Assembly (NCBI GenBank): GCA_919902665.1
Contig: CAKKRK010000020.1
Span: forward strand, 1 to 64,000
Direction: 5' to 3'
DNA length: 64,000 nt
From: Nitrospiraceae bacterium
GTDB taxonomy: Bacteria; Nitrospirota; Nitrospiria; Nitrospirales; Nitrospiraceae
Shown here: one piece after another, positions 1-8,152 of the stretch
How positions within the stretch are numbered: the first letter of the stretch is position 1
Layout of the letters: each line of letters starts with the position of its first letter
The notes under the pieces: model-generated
Databases searched by the model: none
What the model was told of the DNA's origin: nothing
Seen by the model: only the letters and a program-made list of their open reading frames with translations
Made by a program: the position numbers and the translations under genes

Positions 1-353
1 GTACCTACAATTCGCCGGACAACCCAGTGTTGCGTCGACCGGTTGAATCCGCCCAATATGCTAGCCAACCTTTCCAGAGCAAGCTGAAGGCATACGGCAT
101 GAAGGGTTCCATGAGTCGCAAGGGGAACTGCTGGGATAACGCGCCAACCGAGAGTTGGTTTAACAGTTTCAAAAACGAGCGGGTCCATGGGCTGCGCTAT
201 GCCACACGCGCAGAGATGACGGCGGCGAGCTTCGAATACATTGAGGTGTTCTACAACCGGCGGCGACGGCACTCGACGCTGGGCTACAAGTCACCGATGC
301 AGTTTCTGGATGATTGGCGTCTGGCTCAACATGAGAAAAACCTGGTAGCATGA
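1..353 (+). pseudogene. IS3-family transposase (OrfB) C-terminal remnant
   Basis: The frame is open from the left edge and encodes the end of an IS3-family DDE integrase core. It shows the hallmark MSRKGNCWDNAPTESW segment containing the catalytic Glu, then EYIEVFYNRRRRHSTLGY and the usual short tail. The block holding the second catalytic Asp (normally HSDRGxQYAS) is disturbed: QYAS is read at 54-65, but the Asp-Arg pair lies in another frame at 37-42. This suggests a small indel near 43-50. The rest of the element is outside the window. It is probably inactive. Confidence 0.85.
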
Positions 354-435
354 AACCCGCCCGATGGAAGACGAAAAACAGAGGGAAGCTCAGACATACA
401 CTTCTATCACAAAAACTTGAGCGTAGGAGGAGTTT

Positions 436-1020
436 ATGGACAGTCACTATTTAGACTCGCCCGTTAGTACCAATAGCTTGTTGGACTTTGTGATCTCGGC
501 GGAGTTGGAAAGACTGCGAACAGTCTATTTGACGTCAGACGGGTTATCCGCTACTGCTCCCTCGCTACCTTATGATGACACCAAGGTGTTTACCTATGCA
601 CAAACATATTGTGGAGGCGGGAACGATTGCCCTGATGGTAACGGAGGTAGTTTTGAGTTAGATTGCACTCATTTTATTTGTCATTGCCTTGCTGCGACGG
701 GTGTCCGAGTGACTGATCCAACTGCAAAATGCAGCAAAGGACTCTGTATTCGGGTGAATGACCTGGCTGCGGCAATCAGTAATTCCGTTAAGAAGTATTC
801 CAATGTCAAGCAGTTGAAGCAACACAGTGACACCAAGAAAGGAGATTTGTGTTTCATCCCGTCCTGGTTTGGCCTCAGAAAGGAGCACGCTATGCTGCTG
901 GCCGATACTGCAACAGCACAAGGCGCCAAGGTTTACGCACATACCAATAATCGATGCGGTACGGATGTCGTGTTTGAAGGTGCAGAGTGCGTGTACTACA
1001 GAATTGAGAACGCCAAGTAG
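436..1020 (+). CDS. putative papain-fold amidase (Amidase_6/CHAP-like)
   Basis: A 194-residue protein without a signal peptide. A strong ribosome site (GGAGG, about 424-432) fixes the ATG at 436. Residues 74-85 read FELDCTHFICHC, matching the DCTNFVSQ-type nucleophile motif of putative amidase domains (Amidase_6), with Cys77 as the likely nucleophile. GDLCFI (136-141) followed by EHAML (His151) and VYAHTNNR (about 167-173) fit the His and polar positions of a papain/NlpC-like fold. Family members cleave amide bonds, often in peptidoglycan or peptide substrates; the target here is unknown. It sits between two transposase remnants and has eight or so Cys residues, unusual for a periplasmic enzyme. 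It may be an effector-type hydrolase, but this is only an inference. Confidence 0.6.
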   Translation: MDSHYLDSPVSTNSLLDFVISAELERLRTVYLTSDGLSATAPSLPYDDTKVFTYAQTYCGGGNDCPDGNGGSFELDCTHFICHCLAATGVRVTDPTAKCSKGLCIRVNDLAAAISNSVKKYSNVKQLKQHSDTKKGDLCFIPSWFGLRKEHAMLLADTATAQGAKVYAHTNNRCGTDVVFEGAECVYYRIENAK

Positions 1021-1356
1021 TTTGAAAAACTAGAACCCTTCTCGGAAATGAATTTTGATGGTGCTGAGTGCCTCGTCAAATTCCTTGAACCGATTCGGAA
1101 CACTTGAGTTTAGCGCCGTTGAATCGATGAGTAAGGGTTAGTTTTCAATTTCAAGAGTGTTCTGATTATCTATAACCACGATCCAAAGAGTTTTGGGTCC
1201 GTTGTCATATGCTGTGCACGAGGCGGTTCCTGGCTCCCTGCTTCAGGCCTATCTTCATCATGGAGACATCCGAGATAGGCCTTTGATCGAAGGGAATCGG
1301 CAGCTAAACATACCTAACTATTCTATCCGGAGACAATAGTTTGAAGGAGCGCAAGC
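1021..1356. other. intergenic stretch, nothing recognised
   Basis: This 336-bp AT-richer stretch holds no credible reading frame. A short inverted repeat, TAGTTT-GAA-AAACTA, overlaps the stop codon of the amidase gene (1018-1032) but lacks a T tract, so it is not called as a terminator. Confidence 0.4.
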
Positions 1357-1617
1357 ATGAACAAAAATCTGACTACCCTGACCACTGATTCTCAGAAACT
1401 CCTAATCGAGACTGTAAAACAGCTTGAAAAGATAATTAGTACAAATGAGAGTGGAAGCGAGAAGGGTGCCTCCAATAGAGAAGGGCCACTCTTCTTTCCG
1501 GGAGGTATTGGATACATTTCGATCACAGTGAAGCCGCAAGGACAAGGAGAGGTTACCTTTACGGTTTCTGGGCAGTATGCAACAAAGCAGGTTGGTATAA
1601 CACCCACAGACAAATGA
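1357..1617 (+). CDS. small unknown protein, 86 aa
   Basis: I do not recognise this protein. An AAGGAG ribosome site lies about 9 bases before ATG 1357. The N-terminal half is a polar helix (residues 10-30, QKLLIETVKQLEKII). The second half is beta-like with Gly-rich turns (FFPGGIGYISITVKPQGQGEVTFTVSG). It has no signal peptide or membrane segment. It is in the same direction as the amidase gene at 436, 336 bp downstream, and just before a decayed IS, so the pair may be cargo of the same mobile region. Confidence 0.5.
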   Translation: MNKNLTTLTTDSQKLLIETVKQLEKIISTNESGSEKGASNREGPLFFPGGIGYISITVKPQGQGEVTFTVSGQYATKQVGITPTDK

Positions 1618-1696
1618 TTCGTCAAGATAGTTGTGGGAGGTGGCTCCGCTTGTTTGGACAGAATCTTTCAATTCATAAGTGGTGTCTGGCGGATGC

Positions 1697-2260
1697 CTAC
1701 GCGGCGATGGGCCGTGCAGGCGGGTTGTCAGAGTGCACGCGATCGGGCGTGCGTCCGTGAAGCGCACGATGCGGCCTGAGCTGGTTATAGAAGGTCATGT
1801 AGCGCCTCCCCCCTCCTGGGCATCGTGAACGGTCTCGTAGGAATGGAGATAAACCTCTTCGTGGTTGAGACTTCGCCACAGCCGTTCCACAAACACATTG
1901 TCCCGCCACCGCCTGGTCCCATCCATGCTGGTCTGAATCCCTGGGTCTTTGAGAACCTCAGTGAATTCCTGGCTGGTGAACTGGCAGCCTTGATCCGTGT
2001 TGAAGATCTCTGGTTGACCATCGCTTCCCGTACCGCCTCCACGCAGAAGTCGGTAATCAATGTATTGGACAGCCGCCAGGCCAATACCCGGCGACTCGCC
2101 CAATCCAGGATCGTACACAGATACACAAAGCCGCGTCGTATGGGAATGTACGTGATATCAGCGGCCCACACGTGATTCGGCCGCATGATACTCAGCTGAC
2201 GCAGCAGATAGGGATAGATCCGATTAGCGGGATGCCGCTGGCCGACCAGCTTTTTTGAAA
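1697..2260 (-). pseudogene. IS3-family transposase OrfB, multiply frameshifted
   Basis: Three overlapping minus-strand frames together spell one IS3-type integrase core. The first (about 2186-2260 and on) gives YPYLLRQLSIMRPNHVWAAD-ITYIP with the first catalytic Asp and the DWASRRVLAW strand. The second gives FNTDQGCQFTS with the second Asp, and WRDNVFVERLWRSL with the Glu. The third gives MTFYNQLRPHRALHGRTPD at the C-terminus. At least two indels separate these frames, so no intact transposase can be made. It differs in subgroup from the remnant at position 1 (NTDQGCQFTS versus QYAS type), so the two are separate insertions. Confidence 0.9.
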
Positions 2261-2647
2261 CCTGTAAGGGGAGGAGGCCTTCGCGGTCGCTATCCTGTTA
2301 AGGCAAAAGAGCGCAGATTCCATCAGGGCCAAGGAGGCATGGCCTCCTCATCATAGGCCGGATATATGCGAGTAGTCGTGCTTTTCTAGGCCGTGACGGG
2401 CTAATGCCCTTGCAAAGAGGATGGGTCCATATATGCTCCCCTTGCAATTGAGACCACCTGTTTCCTGTTGGAAATTGCGACTTCGTTTCGTCGTGCTACT
2501 TAAGCAGGAAATGACGTTGGGTTGGGGTGGAAGTCTGGGTTACCGAGCGTTCGGCCAGCGGAACACTCACCGGAAGCCTCCGGCTCTCTCGCCGAGGGCT
2601 TCCGGTACCTAACGAAGTGAAGGCCCCATTTATTTCCCGGTTTTCGC
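2261..2647. other. gap with inverted repeats, no gene
   Basis: No convincing reading frame. It contains a perfect 7-bp inverted repeat AGGAGGC-ATG-GCCTCCT at 2332-2348 and the larger hairpin listed separately at 2570-2605. It probably contains the end of the decayed IS, but I could not identify terminal repeats. Confidence 0.4.
2570..2605 (-). terminator. strong hairpin downstream of the minus-strand operon
   Basis: CCGGAAGCC at 2570-2578 pairs perfectly with GGCTTCCGG at 2597-2605, and an inner CGGC/GCCG extends the stem. It lies about 40 bases past the stop codon of the last gene of the secretion operon. No T tract follows, so it may be an RNA-stabilising or rho-dependent end rather than a classical terminator. 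Confidence 0.45.
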
Positions 2648-3280
2648 TCACGCCCCAGCTAACGCCACGATCTTCATGATATCCGTCTCTGTGTGCGCAC
2701 AGCAGGGACAATAGATTGTCCGCTGTCTGATCTCGGGAAAGACAATCTCCACGCCGAGAATTCGTAGACATCGTCGGACCGAAAGCCGCACGTTCATCAC
2801 CGGTTTGCCTGGTGCTAAGCGCTTCGGCGATAACCATTCATAGGCATGGGGCAGAAGATCGCCGATTGTGTTCACTCCGCGTTGTTTCAGATCTTGCTGC
2901 GCGCGCGTGTTGAGAAGCAGACTCGCGATGGGTTGTGACGCAAAGCGCCGAACCGCGTCAGGAGGGATACGGCGTCCCGTCCTCCGGTCCAGCATCCGTT
3001 GCGTCATGAAGCAATAGGTGGCGTCGAGGACCACGAAAGTTCGTCCATTGAGGGCGGCGAAGATGTGCTCAATCAGACTCTCGTCGCAGCGACGCTGTTC
3101 TCGGATCGAGTGATCAAGGCGCGCTGCTCGTTCGATGATGGATACACCATCACTTGCGCTGTCCCACTCGGCCTGGGCCCAAGGACTGAGCCTCGAATGG
3201 ACCGAGTCGAGGGCTGCGCGCTTGGTTGGATGGTTGACCACAATGTCCATCGTGAGTGTCGCCAATCGATCTTTCCGCAT
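2648..3280 (-). CDS. unknown protein with RpoA alpha-CTD-like region and Cys knuckle
   Basis: A 210-residue protein. The start at 3280 is chosen because AAGGAAGG precedes that ATG by about 11 bases; the frame is open 19 codons further up. Residues about 120-178 (LLLNTRAQQDLKQRG-VNTIGDLL, later NVRLSVRRCLRILGV) have the spacing of the helix-hairpin-helix-bearing C-terminal domain of RNA polymerase alpha (SVRAxNCLKxxGIxTIGDLV). A CPCC cluster near the C-terminus could bind metal. The Leu/Arg-rich N-terminal half is unrecognised. It is the last gene downstream of the virB-type operon. A role in DNA binding or transcription control of the element is an inference from the alpha-CTD resemblance. 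Confidence 0.55.
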   Translation of the reverse strand: MRKDRLATLTMDIVVNHPTKRAALDSVHSRLSPWAQAEWDSASDGVSIIERAARLDHSIREQRRCDESLIEHIFAALNGRTFVVLDATYCFMTQRMLDRRTGRRIPPDAVRRFASQPIASLLLNTRAQQDLKQRGVNTIGDLLPHAYEWLSPKRLAPGKPVMNVRLSVRRCLRILGVEIVFPEIRQRTIYCPCCAHTETDIMKIVALAGA

Positions 3281-3659
3281 AGTGGTGCGTCCTTCCTTTC
3301 TCCGATACGTGGTGTTTCGGGAATCCTCATGCCACACGAGCGCCCCTCTTCGCCCTGTGGTTACCCAGACAGGAGACGCAAGAGGCGCGTGGCGCCGTGG
3401 TACTTATGAGGAAGGTCAGGTTTTGAGACTATTCCCTTGAGGTAGGAGAAGTTATTCGCAAGGGGGGAGAATAAGTGTGTGTAGTGCTAATGAGGTAGAA
3501 ATAATGCAATAGTGTTCACTAAGATTTACTTCATCAGTATCGACAACGTACAAAAGTGGGCATTGGGAGAGAAGCTTGTCATAGCTCAGGACTACTCCGC
3601 GGCATCATGACCGGAGGCGCGCCCTGTGATGATGATGTCTAAAAGTCCACTGCGACGGA
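3281..3659. other. intergenic stretch, possible promoter for the 3280 gene
   Basis: About 380 bp between the TrbM-like gene and the alpha-CTD-like gene. The half next to the TrbM-like gene is AT-rich compared with its surroundings. No convincing protein or RNA gene is visible. Its length suggests that the gene ending at 2648 may have its own promoter instead of relying on read-through. Confidence 0.35.
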
Positions 3660-3938
3660 CTATTGCTTGGGGCAGAGCTGGAGGAAGTTTCTTCGCATGA
3701 CCATGGTCTTGAACGGGTTCCCTGCCTGAATCATGTAGTACTTTGTGAGCGCGGCTTGGCATTCTTTGGGCGCCTGTGGGCCCACTGCTAAGCATAGCAG
3801 ACATTCACAGGCCAGCCTGGTGTCGCCTTCCAAGAAGGACGGTTTCGGCGCCGTTTGTGCCGCCGCAACCTGGGCCATGACGAGGAGGCCCACTCCCACA
3901 AGGACCACGATCCATTTGCGTCTCTTCCACCAATTCAT
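3660..3938 (-). CDS. trbM: TrbM-like conjugal transfer protein
   Basis: A 92-residue secreted protein. The start at 3938 is preferred because GGAGGTGA sits 4-5 bases upstream; the frame extends 31 codons further. An N-terminal signal sequence (WWKRRKW, then hydrophobic residues, ending VAAAQ) is followed by LACECLLCLAVG-PKECQAALTKYY and ending RRNFLQLCP. This Cys pattern matches TrbM of P-type conjugation systems (ACEAILCLSxG-PSECxPxLxxYF ... RRxFLxLCP). TrbM is a periplasmic accessory protein of unclear biochemical role. Its position among virB/D homologues supports the call. Confidence 0.75.
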   Translation of the reverse strand: MNWWKRRKWIVVLVGVGLLVMAQVAAAQTAPKPSFLEGDTRLACECLLCLAVGPQAPKECQAALTKYYMIQAGNPFKTMVMRRNFLQLCPKQ

Positions 3939-3984
3939 GGGCTCACCTCCGTACGGTCTGGGAACAAGTTCTTGATGCTCTGAG

Positions 3985-5088
3985 TCACCGGCCACTTCTG
4001 GTCCGCTCCAAGGCAGGGCTCCTGGTGACATTCGGCGCGCGATCGGTCCGCGCGGCTGTATGATCGAACCGTGGCACGAGCGGTTCCTGGGTGCTTGTAC
4101 GCGCCGCCTCTTTCAGCTGGCTCTGTTCACGGACACCAAGGGAGTCCAGCTTGATGACCTCCCAGCGATTGCGAGTCGCCGGTTGTGGAGCCCCGCCGAT
4201 TGATGCGCCGGACTCATCGCGTAGCGGACCCGTCACTGTCACGCGTTCATGTGCCTGTTGCACCAGCGCCACCGCATCACCCCGCTGCACCTTCCCCTGT
4301 TCACAGGCACGGCCCAAATCAACGCCCCAGATCTCTCGTTCACCCCGGTCTGTCGCCACCTTTACGAAATAGCTCTTGGTGTTCTGGATATCGTGGTTGT
4401 AATGGTCGATGCCGTAGTCCACGACGGTGCCCACCACGACTCGTTCACCCTGTAGACGCGCCTTCGCTTCATTAATAGCTGCGGCGATCATCGAGGGGGA
4501 ATCCCCCCGCGCCTTCAGAATGGCTTCAAGTGTGGCCACCGCCACCTGTTGGTTGGCACTCATGGTCTGTTCCGGTATTCTGACAGGATCATCTGTCGTT
4601 CGATTGTGTGACGCCTCGCGATCGACAGAATGCTGTGCCCTCTTGCTACGAACCGGGCGGTGATCCCTGCGGTCTTCTGCCCGCGCCAAGTCGATTCCAC
4701 GAGGGGTATAGCCCTCCACATCGAGTCCGGCGATCGTTGCTTGTACCCAGGCTTCCGTTTTGAACTCGGTGGTGCCGTTCACCCGCACGGTGGTCCAGCC
4801 CTTGGCTTTGGCCCGGAGCACCATCCCCTGAATGACGCTTGGGTCGTCATGTTCCGTGACCAGGCGCTTCCCATGATCAGTAAACGCGATCTTCGTCGGC
4901 TCACCAGGTGCCGTGCGGTAATAATATTGCTCTCCGGCTTCGATGAACCGCTTTCGCAAGGATTCGGCGGCATCACGACGCTGATTCAGTCGAGGTTGAT
5001 CTGCGCCCTCGTCCTGAGTTCCTTGAGCAGGCTTCGGCTCGTCGGTTCGTTTGGTCTCTTGCGCTTCGTCCACACCTATTTCATTCAT
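3985..5088 (-). CDS. LPD7-domain relaxase-accessory protein
   Basis: A 367-residue hydrophilic cytosolic protein. Residues about 45-140 (RFIEAGEQYYYR, FTDHGKRLVTEHDDPSVIQGM, KGWTTVRVNGTTEFKTEAWVQA, GYTPRGIDLARAE) match the LPD7 domain found in C-terminal regions of TraI-type relaxases and in free-standing plasmid proteins. A second region (about 215-290, VVVGTVVDYGIDHYNHD and following) resembles the KfrB-type module often linked to LPD7. No relaxase catalytic motif (three-His cluster with Tyr) is present. Its position downstream of virD4 suggests that it helps the relaxosome meet the coupling protein; the relaxase itself is not in the window. Confidence 0.7.
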   Translation of the reverse strand: MNEIGVDEAQETKRTDEPKPAQGTQDEGADQPRLNQRRDAAESLRKRFIEAGEQYYYRTAPGEPTKIAFTDHGKRLVTEHDDPSVIQGMVLRAKAKGWTTVRVNGTTEFKTEAWVQATIAGLDVEGYTPRGIDLARAEDRRDHRPVRSKRAQHSVDREASHNRTTDDPVRIPEQTMSANQQVAVATLEAILKARGDSPSMIAAAINEAKARLQGERVVVGTVVDYGIDHYNHDIQNTKSYFVKVATDRGEREIWGVDLGRACEQGKVQRGDAVALVQQAHERVTVTGPLRDESGASIGGAPQPATRNRWEVIKLDSLGVREQSQLKEAARTSTQEPLVPRFDHTAARTDRAPNVTRSPALERTRSGR

Positions 5089-5106
5089 GGTGTCCCTTTT
5101 ACTCTC

Positions 5107-6072
5107 CTATCCGTACCACTGCGGCCAGATGGACGCCGGATTGTGCTCCTTCACTTCAATCTCTACCCGTCGGTTCTTTGCCCGACCTTTCTTCGTCGCA
5201 TTGTCGGCCACATGTTGCCCGATCGGGACGATGGTGATCTCGATGTGGTTTGGGGCATAGCCTTGCGCGATGAGATAGGCGCGGGCCTTGTGCGCCCGTT
5301 GCTTGGCCGTCTCATGTTCGATCCAGAGATCCTTGTCTCCGTCCGTGTACCCACGCACGTGCAGGCAAGGACCGCGGCTCATGATCTGCTTCAGGTGGGA
5401 TTGCAGAGGCTTGCTGGGATGAAACTCAGACCGACCTGTCCGTTCCGACACACGGAAGATGATACTGTGTCGGTGCAGTTCGACCTGTTCCCGTTCACTC
5501 AACTCGATGACCCGCGGTCTCCATGAATTGGTCTGCCCTTCGAGTATCGAAGGTGGAGGGGAGGGGGATGGTGCTGCTGCTGGTCCAGCGCTGCAAGCAG
5601 GGCCTACCCTTGTCGATTGCTCCTCTTCACTTTGCGCCGTATCGTTCCGTGACAGGCTCTGATCAGACGCAGTCGGAGACGTATTACCATCGGGTGATGC
5701 AGTCGCGCTCGTCAATGGACCTTTCGATTCTGGTGAAACAGGGGGGATCGTGAGTGCTGTCTTCGTGGTCGTGGGGCCGGACCGAGTTTTGCCTTTCGCC
5801 AGTTCCTGTTGTTGGAGTTGCACGAGGGTCACCGCGCTACTCAACTCCTGGACCTGTTGAGTGAGGTTGTCCACCTGCCTGGTGAGGAGACTCCGCTCCT
5901 GCTTCTCACGCTGGTCGCTCTTTACCCGTTCACGGTACTGCTGGATCATCTCATCGCTATTGATAGGAACGCGAGCCGCACCGGATGGCACGACTGGTTT
6001 CTGCACACAAGCCAGCGTCGCGGCGCAGGCGATCAGAATCACAAGCGCTTGAAGTCGTGCCTGTCTTTTCAT
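5107..6072 (-). CDS. OmpA-domain lipoprotein of the type IV secretion operon
   Basis: About 321 residues. The ATG at 6072 has GAGGA 6-7 bases upstream; an ATG at 6084 overlaps the virD4 stop. A short basic N-terminus and hydrophobic stretch lead to LIAC/TLAC, a lipoprotein cleavage box. Next come a Gln-rich coiled coil (about residues 45-90), a Ser/Pro/Thr-rich linker and a C-terminal OmpA/MotB-like peptidoglycan-binding domain (HVRGYTDGDKD, KARAYLIAQGYAPNHIEI, KKGRAKNRRVEIEV). No separate VirB7 is visible, so it could anchor the secretion core to outer membrane and peptidoglycan. That role is inferred; the domains are clear. Confidence 0.75.
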   Translation of the reverse strand: MKRQARLQALVILIACAATLACVQKPVVPSGAARVPINSDEMIQQYRERVKSDQREKQERSLLTRQVDNLTQQVQELSSAVTLVQLQQQELAKGKTRSGPTTTKTALTIPPVSPESKGPLTSATASPDGNTSPTASDQSLSRNDTAQSEEEQSTRVGPACSAGPAAAPSPSPPPSILEGQTNSWRPRVIELSEREQVELHRHSIIFRVSERTGRSEFHPSKPLQSHLKQIMSRGPCLHVRGYTDGDKDLWIEHETAKQRAHKARAYLIAQGYAPNHIEITIVPIGQHVADNATKKGRAKNRRVEIEVKEHNPASIWPQWYG

Positions 6073-6080
6073 AGATGTCC

Positions 6081-8144
6081 TCATACGTCCCTCTCTTCTC
6101 TGTCTCGATCCATCAGGGATCGAGCAACGTGCTTCTCCGTTCTTTGGGCTTTTCCTTCTTCGCTCACAGGACTCATCTTCTCTGAGATGTCACCATCGAC
6201 CTTGTCGGTCCATTGCAGCTGGGCGACAAAGGCATCGACCAGATTGTTCACTTCTTCAGGCGTCGGTGTGTCGCGCGGCAGGACCGGCGGCAGGGTGGTC
6301 AGATCCATCGCCAGATTCGAGATGTCGATCGGCTCATCCGGTTGGACTGGACGCACCCGTCGTTCGACCAAGGCGCGATGGAGGCCAAGGTCGAGTCTAG
6401 GAATTTCCACGGACAGCTCCTGGCGCACGAACGCCGCTTCTTCGAGTTCAGCTTGGGTCGGCATGCTTTTCCCGACCGATGCGAGGAACGGACTGATGCG
6501 CTTCAACCGATCGATGAAGACCGGTTCGGCATAGAACCGGGCCTTGTCGCAGAGGATCGGCTTCGTATGCATCAGGCTAATGATCGCCCGCTCGTCTCCG
6601 AGTTCCTTCACTTCCTGTGGCAGCAGCAGAGGCCGCGCCTGTTCTGAGTGGGTGGCACTGGACGAAGCCTGTTTTCCGTTGCCCCAGGCGAGTGGTCGGC
6701 TCGTGCCGGTCGAGATCGCCTCGGCCGTATAGGTGCCGAGCATCTGGGAATAGTGCTGCGCGTCTCGTTGTTCGCGAGGCGCAAACAGGATCTGGCAAGC
6801 ATGGTTCGTGACGAAGGTGCGCGCATCCTTTTCACCATAAACCGATTCGAGCTGAGAGAGGCTCTGAATGATGGGGAGCAGACGCAGATTGTAGCCGGCC
6901 ATGAAGCCGACGGCCTTGGCGAGGATGTTGACCCGCCCAATGGCGGGGAACTCATCCAGGATCACGAGGCACTGGTGCTTCAAACGGGGATTCGTGGCGG
7001 GTAAGTCAACGGTGTTGTAATGAATCAGTTGTGAGAAGAACAGGTTGACGAGCAGTGCCGCATCGCTGAGCCGATTGGCCGGAATGCCGACATAGATCGA
7101 CATCCGCTGCGCGCGTACCTGTTTCAGGTCGAAGTCCGTCGCACTCGTCGCCGCATCGACAATCGGATTGCTGAAGATGGTGAGGGGAGCCGTTAGGGTC
7201 GCGAGAATGCTCGCCATCGTATTCTCGCTGGTGGCACAGAACCGGTGCAGGGCTGCCGTACAGTCGTCGTTCAATGGGGCGTCACTCTTAGCCCTGGTGC
7301 TGATGAGCTCCAGCAGATAGTCCTTGATGGGCTGACCCTTGCCGGAGGCCTGCCGGAGCACTTCCCCGAGACTGCAGGGTAAGGAGGGAGTCTCCATGAT
7401 AGAGAGGGTCAGGCCGAGGAAGAGGTTGCGGGCGGACTCGTTCCAAAAGGCATCTTTGATCTGTTCCGTCGGATAGAGCACCTGCCCGATGGCTTGGATC
7501 TCGCCCACGCGCCGATTTAGGTCGCGATCGACCGCATCCAATGGGTTCCAACGATGGGTTTGGCCGTCCGCGCTAAAGGGATTGAACAGGTAGACCTGAT
7601 GGCCGTGCGCCTGTCGGAACTTCGACGTGTAGGCGAAGTTCTCCATTTTGATGTCCAAGACCACAACCGACTCATCGTAGTGGAGCAGGTTCGGGAGCAC
7701 GATGCTCACGCCTTTGCCCGATCTGGTCGGCGCCGCCAGCAACACGAATTCCTGGCCCCCATAGACTAAGTATCGCCGTCCCACTTTTCCCACGATCACG
7801 CCACGCTCTCCATAGAGACCGGCCTGGTGAATTTCATCATGAGACGCGAATCGCGCCTCGCCATGGAGCGGTTTCTTCTGGTTGGTCAAGGACACCAGTA
7901 GTAGTACCGGGAGGCCGAATCCGACGAATCCTCCGACTGCGGCTGAGAATTGCAGCCGCTTCCGCTGAATCGGATCCTCCCGATAGGCTCGCCAGGAATC
8001 GGGCCAGCTGGTCAGGGAGAGGTCTGCGGGCATCTGTTTGTTGGCGAGCGTGAAGACGGCGCCGGCAAGGGCATCCGCTCCGCAGAGTCCAAGCGGAAGA
8101 TAGAGCAACAGGGCCATCGCGATCTGCAGACTCTTGCGCGACAT
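6081..8144 (-). CDS. virD4: type IV secretion coupling protein VirD4/TraG
   Basis: A 687-residue inner-membrane ATPase that hands the relaxase-DNA complex to the secretion channel. Two hydrophobic segments lie in the first 85 residues (IAMALLLYLPLGLCG and VGGFVGFGLPVLLLVSL). Then come the conserved GxxGERGVIVGK region, Walker A APTRSGKGVS (about 132-141) and Walker B LVILDEFPAIG (about 388-398). The all-alpha domain and the C-terminal region LLLPQEVKELGDERAII are typical of the family. The length is normal. The start lies 8 bases after the virB11 stop, so the genes are in one operon. Confidence 0.93.
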   Translation of the reverse strand: MSRKSLQIAMALLLYLPLGLCGADALAGAVFTLANKQMPADLSLTSWPDSWRAYREDPIQRKRLQFSAAVGGFVGFGLPVLLLVSLTNQKKPLHGEARFASHDEIHQAGLYGERGVIVGKVGRRYLVYGGQEFVLLAAPTRSGKGVSIVLPNLLHYDESVVVLDIKMENFAYTSKFRQAHGHQVYLFNPFSADGQTHRWNPLDAVDRDLNRRVGEIQAIGQVLYPTEQIKDAFWNESARNLFLGLTLSIMETPSLPCSLGEVLRQASGKGQPIKDYLLELISTRAKSDAPLNDDCTAALHRFCATSENTMASILATLTAPLTIFSNPIVDAATSATDFDLKQVRAQRMSIYVGIPANRLSDAALLVNLFFSQLIHYNTVDLPATNPRLKHQCLVILDEFPAIGRVNILAKAVGFMAGYNLRLLPIIQSLSQLESVYGEKDARTFVTNHACQILFAPREQRDAQHYSQMLGTYTAEAISTGTSRPLAWGNGKQASSSATHSEQARPLLLPQEVKELGDERAIISLMHTKPILCDKARFYAEPVFIDRLKRISPFLASVGKSMPTQAELEEAAFVRQELSVEIPRLDLGLHRALVERRVRPVQPDEPIDISNLAMDLTTLPPVLPRDTPTPEEVNNLVDAFVAQLQWTDKVDGDISEKMSPVSEEGKAQRTEKHVARSLMDRDREERDV

Positions 8145-8152
8145 CGGTTTCT

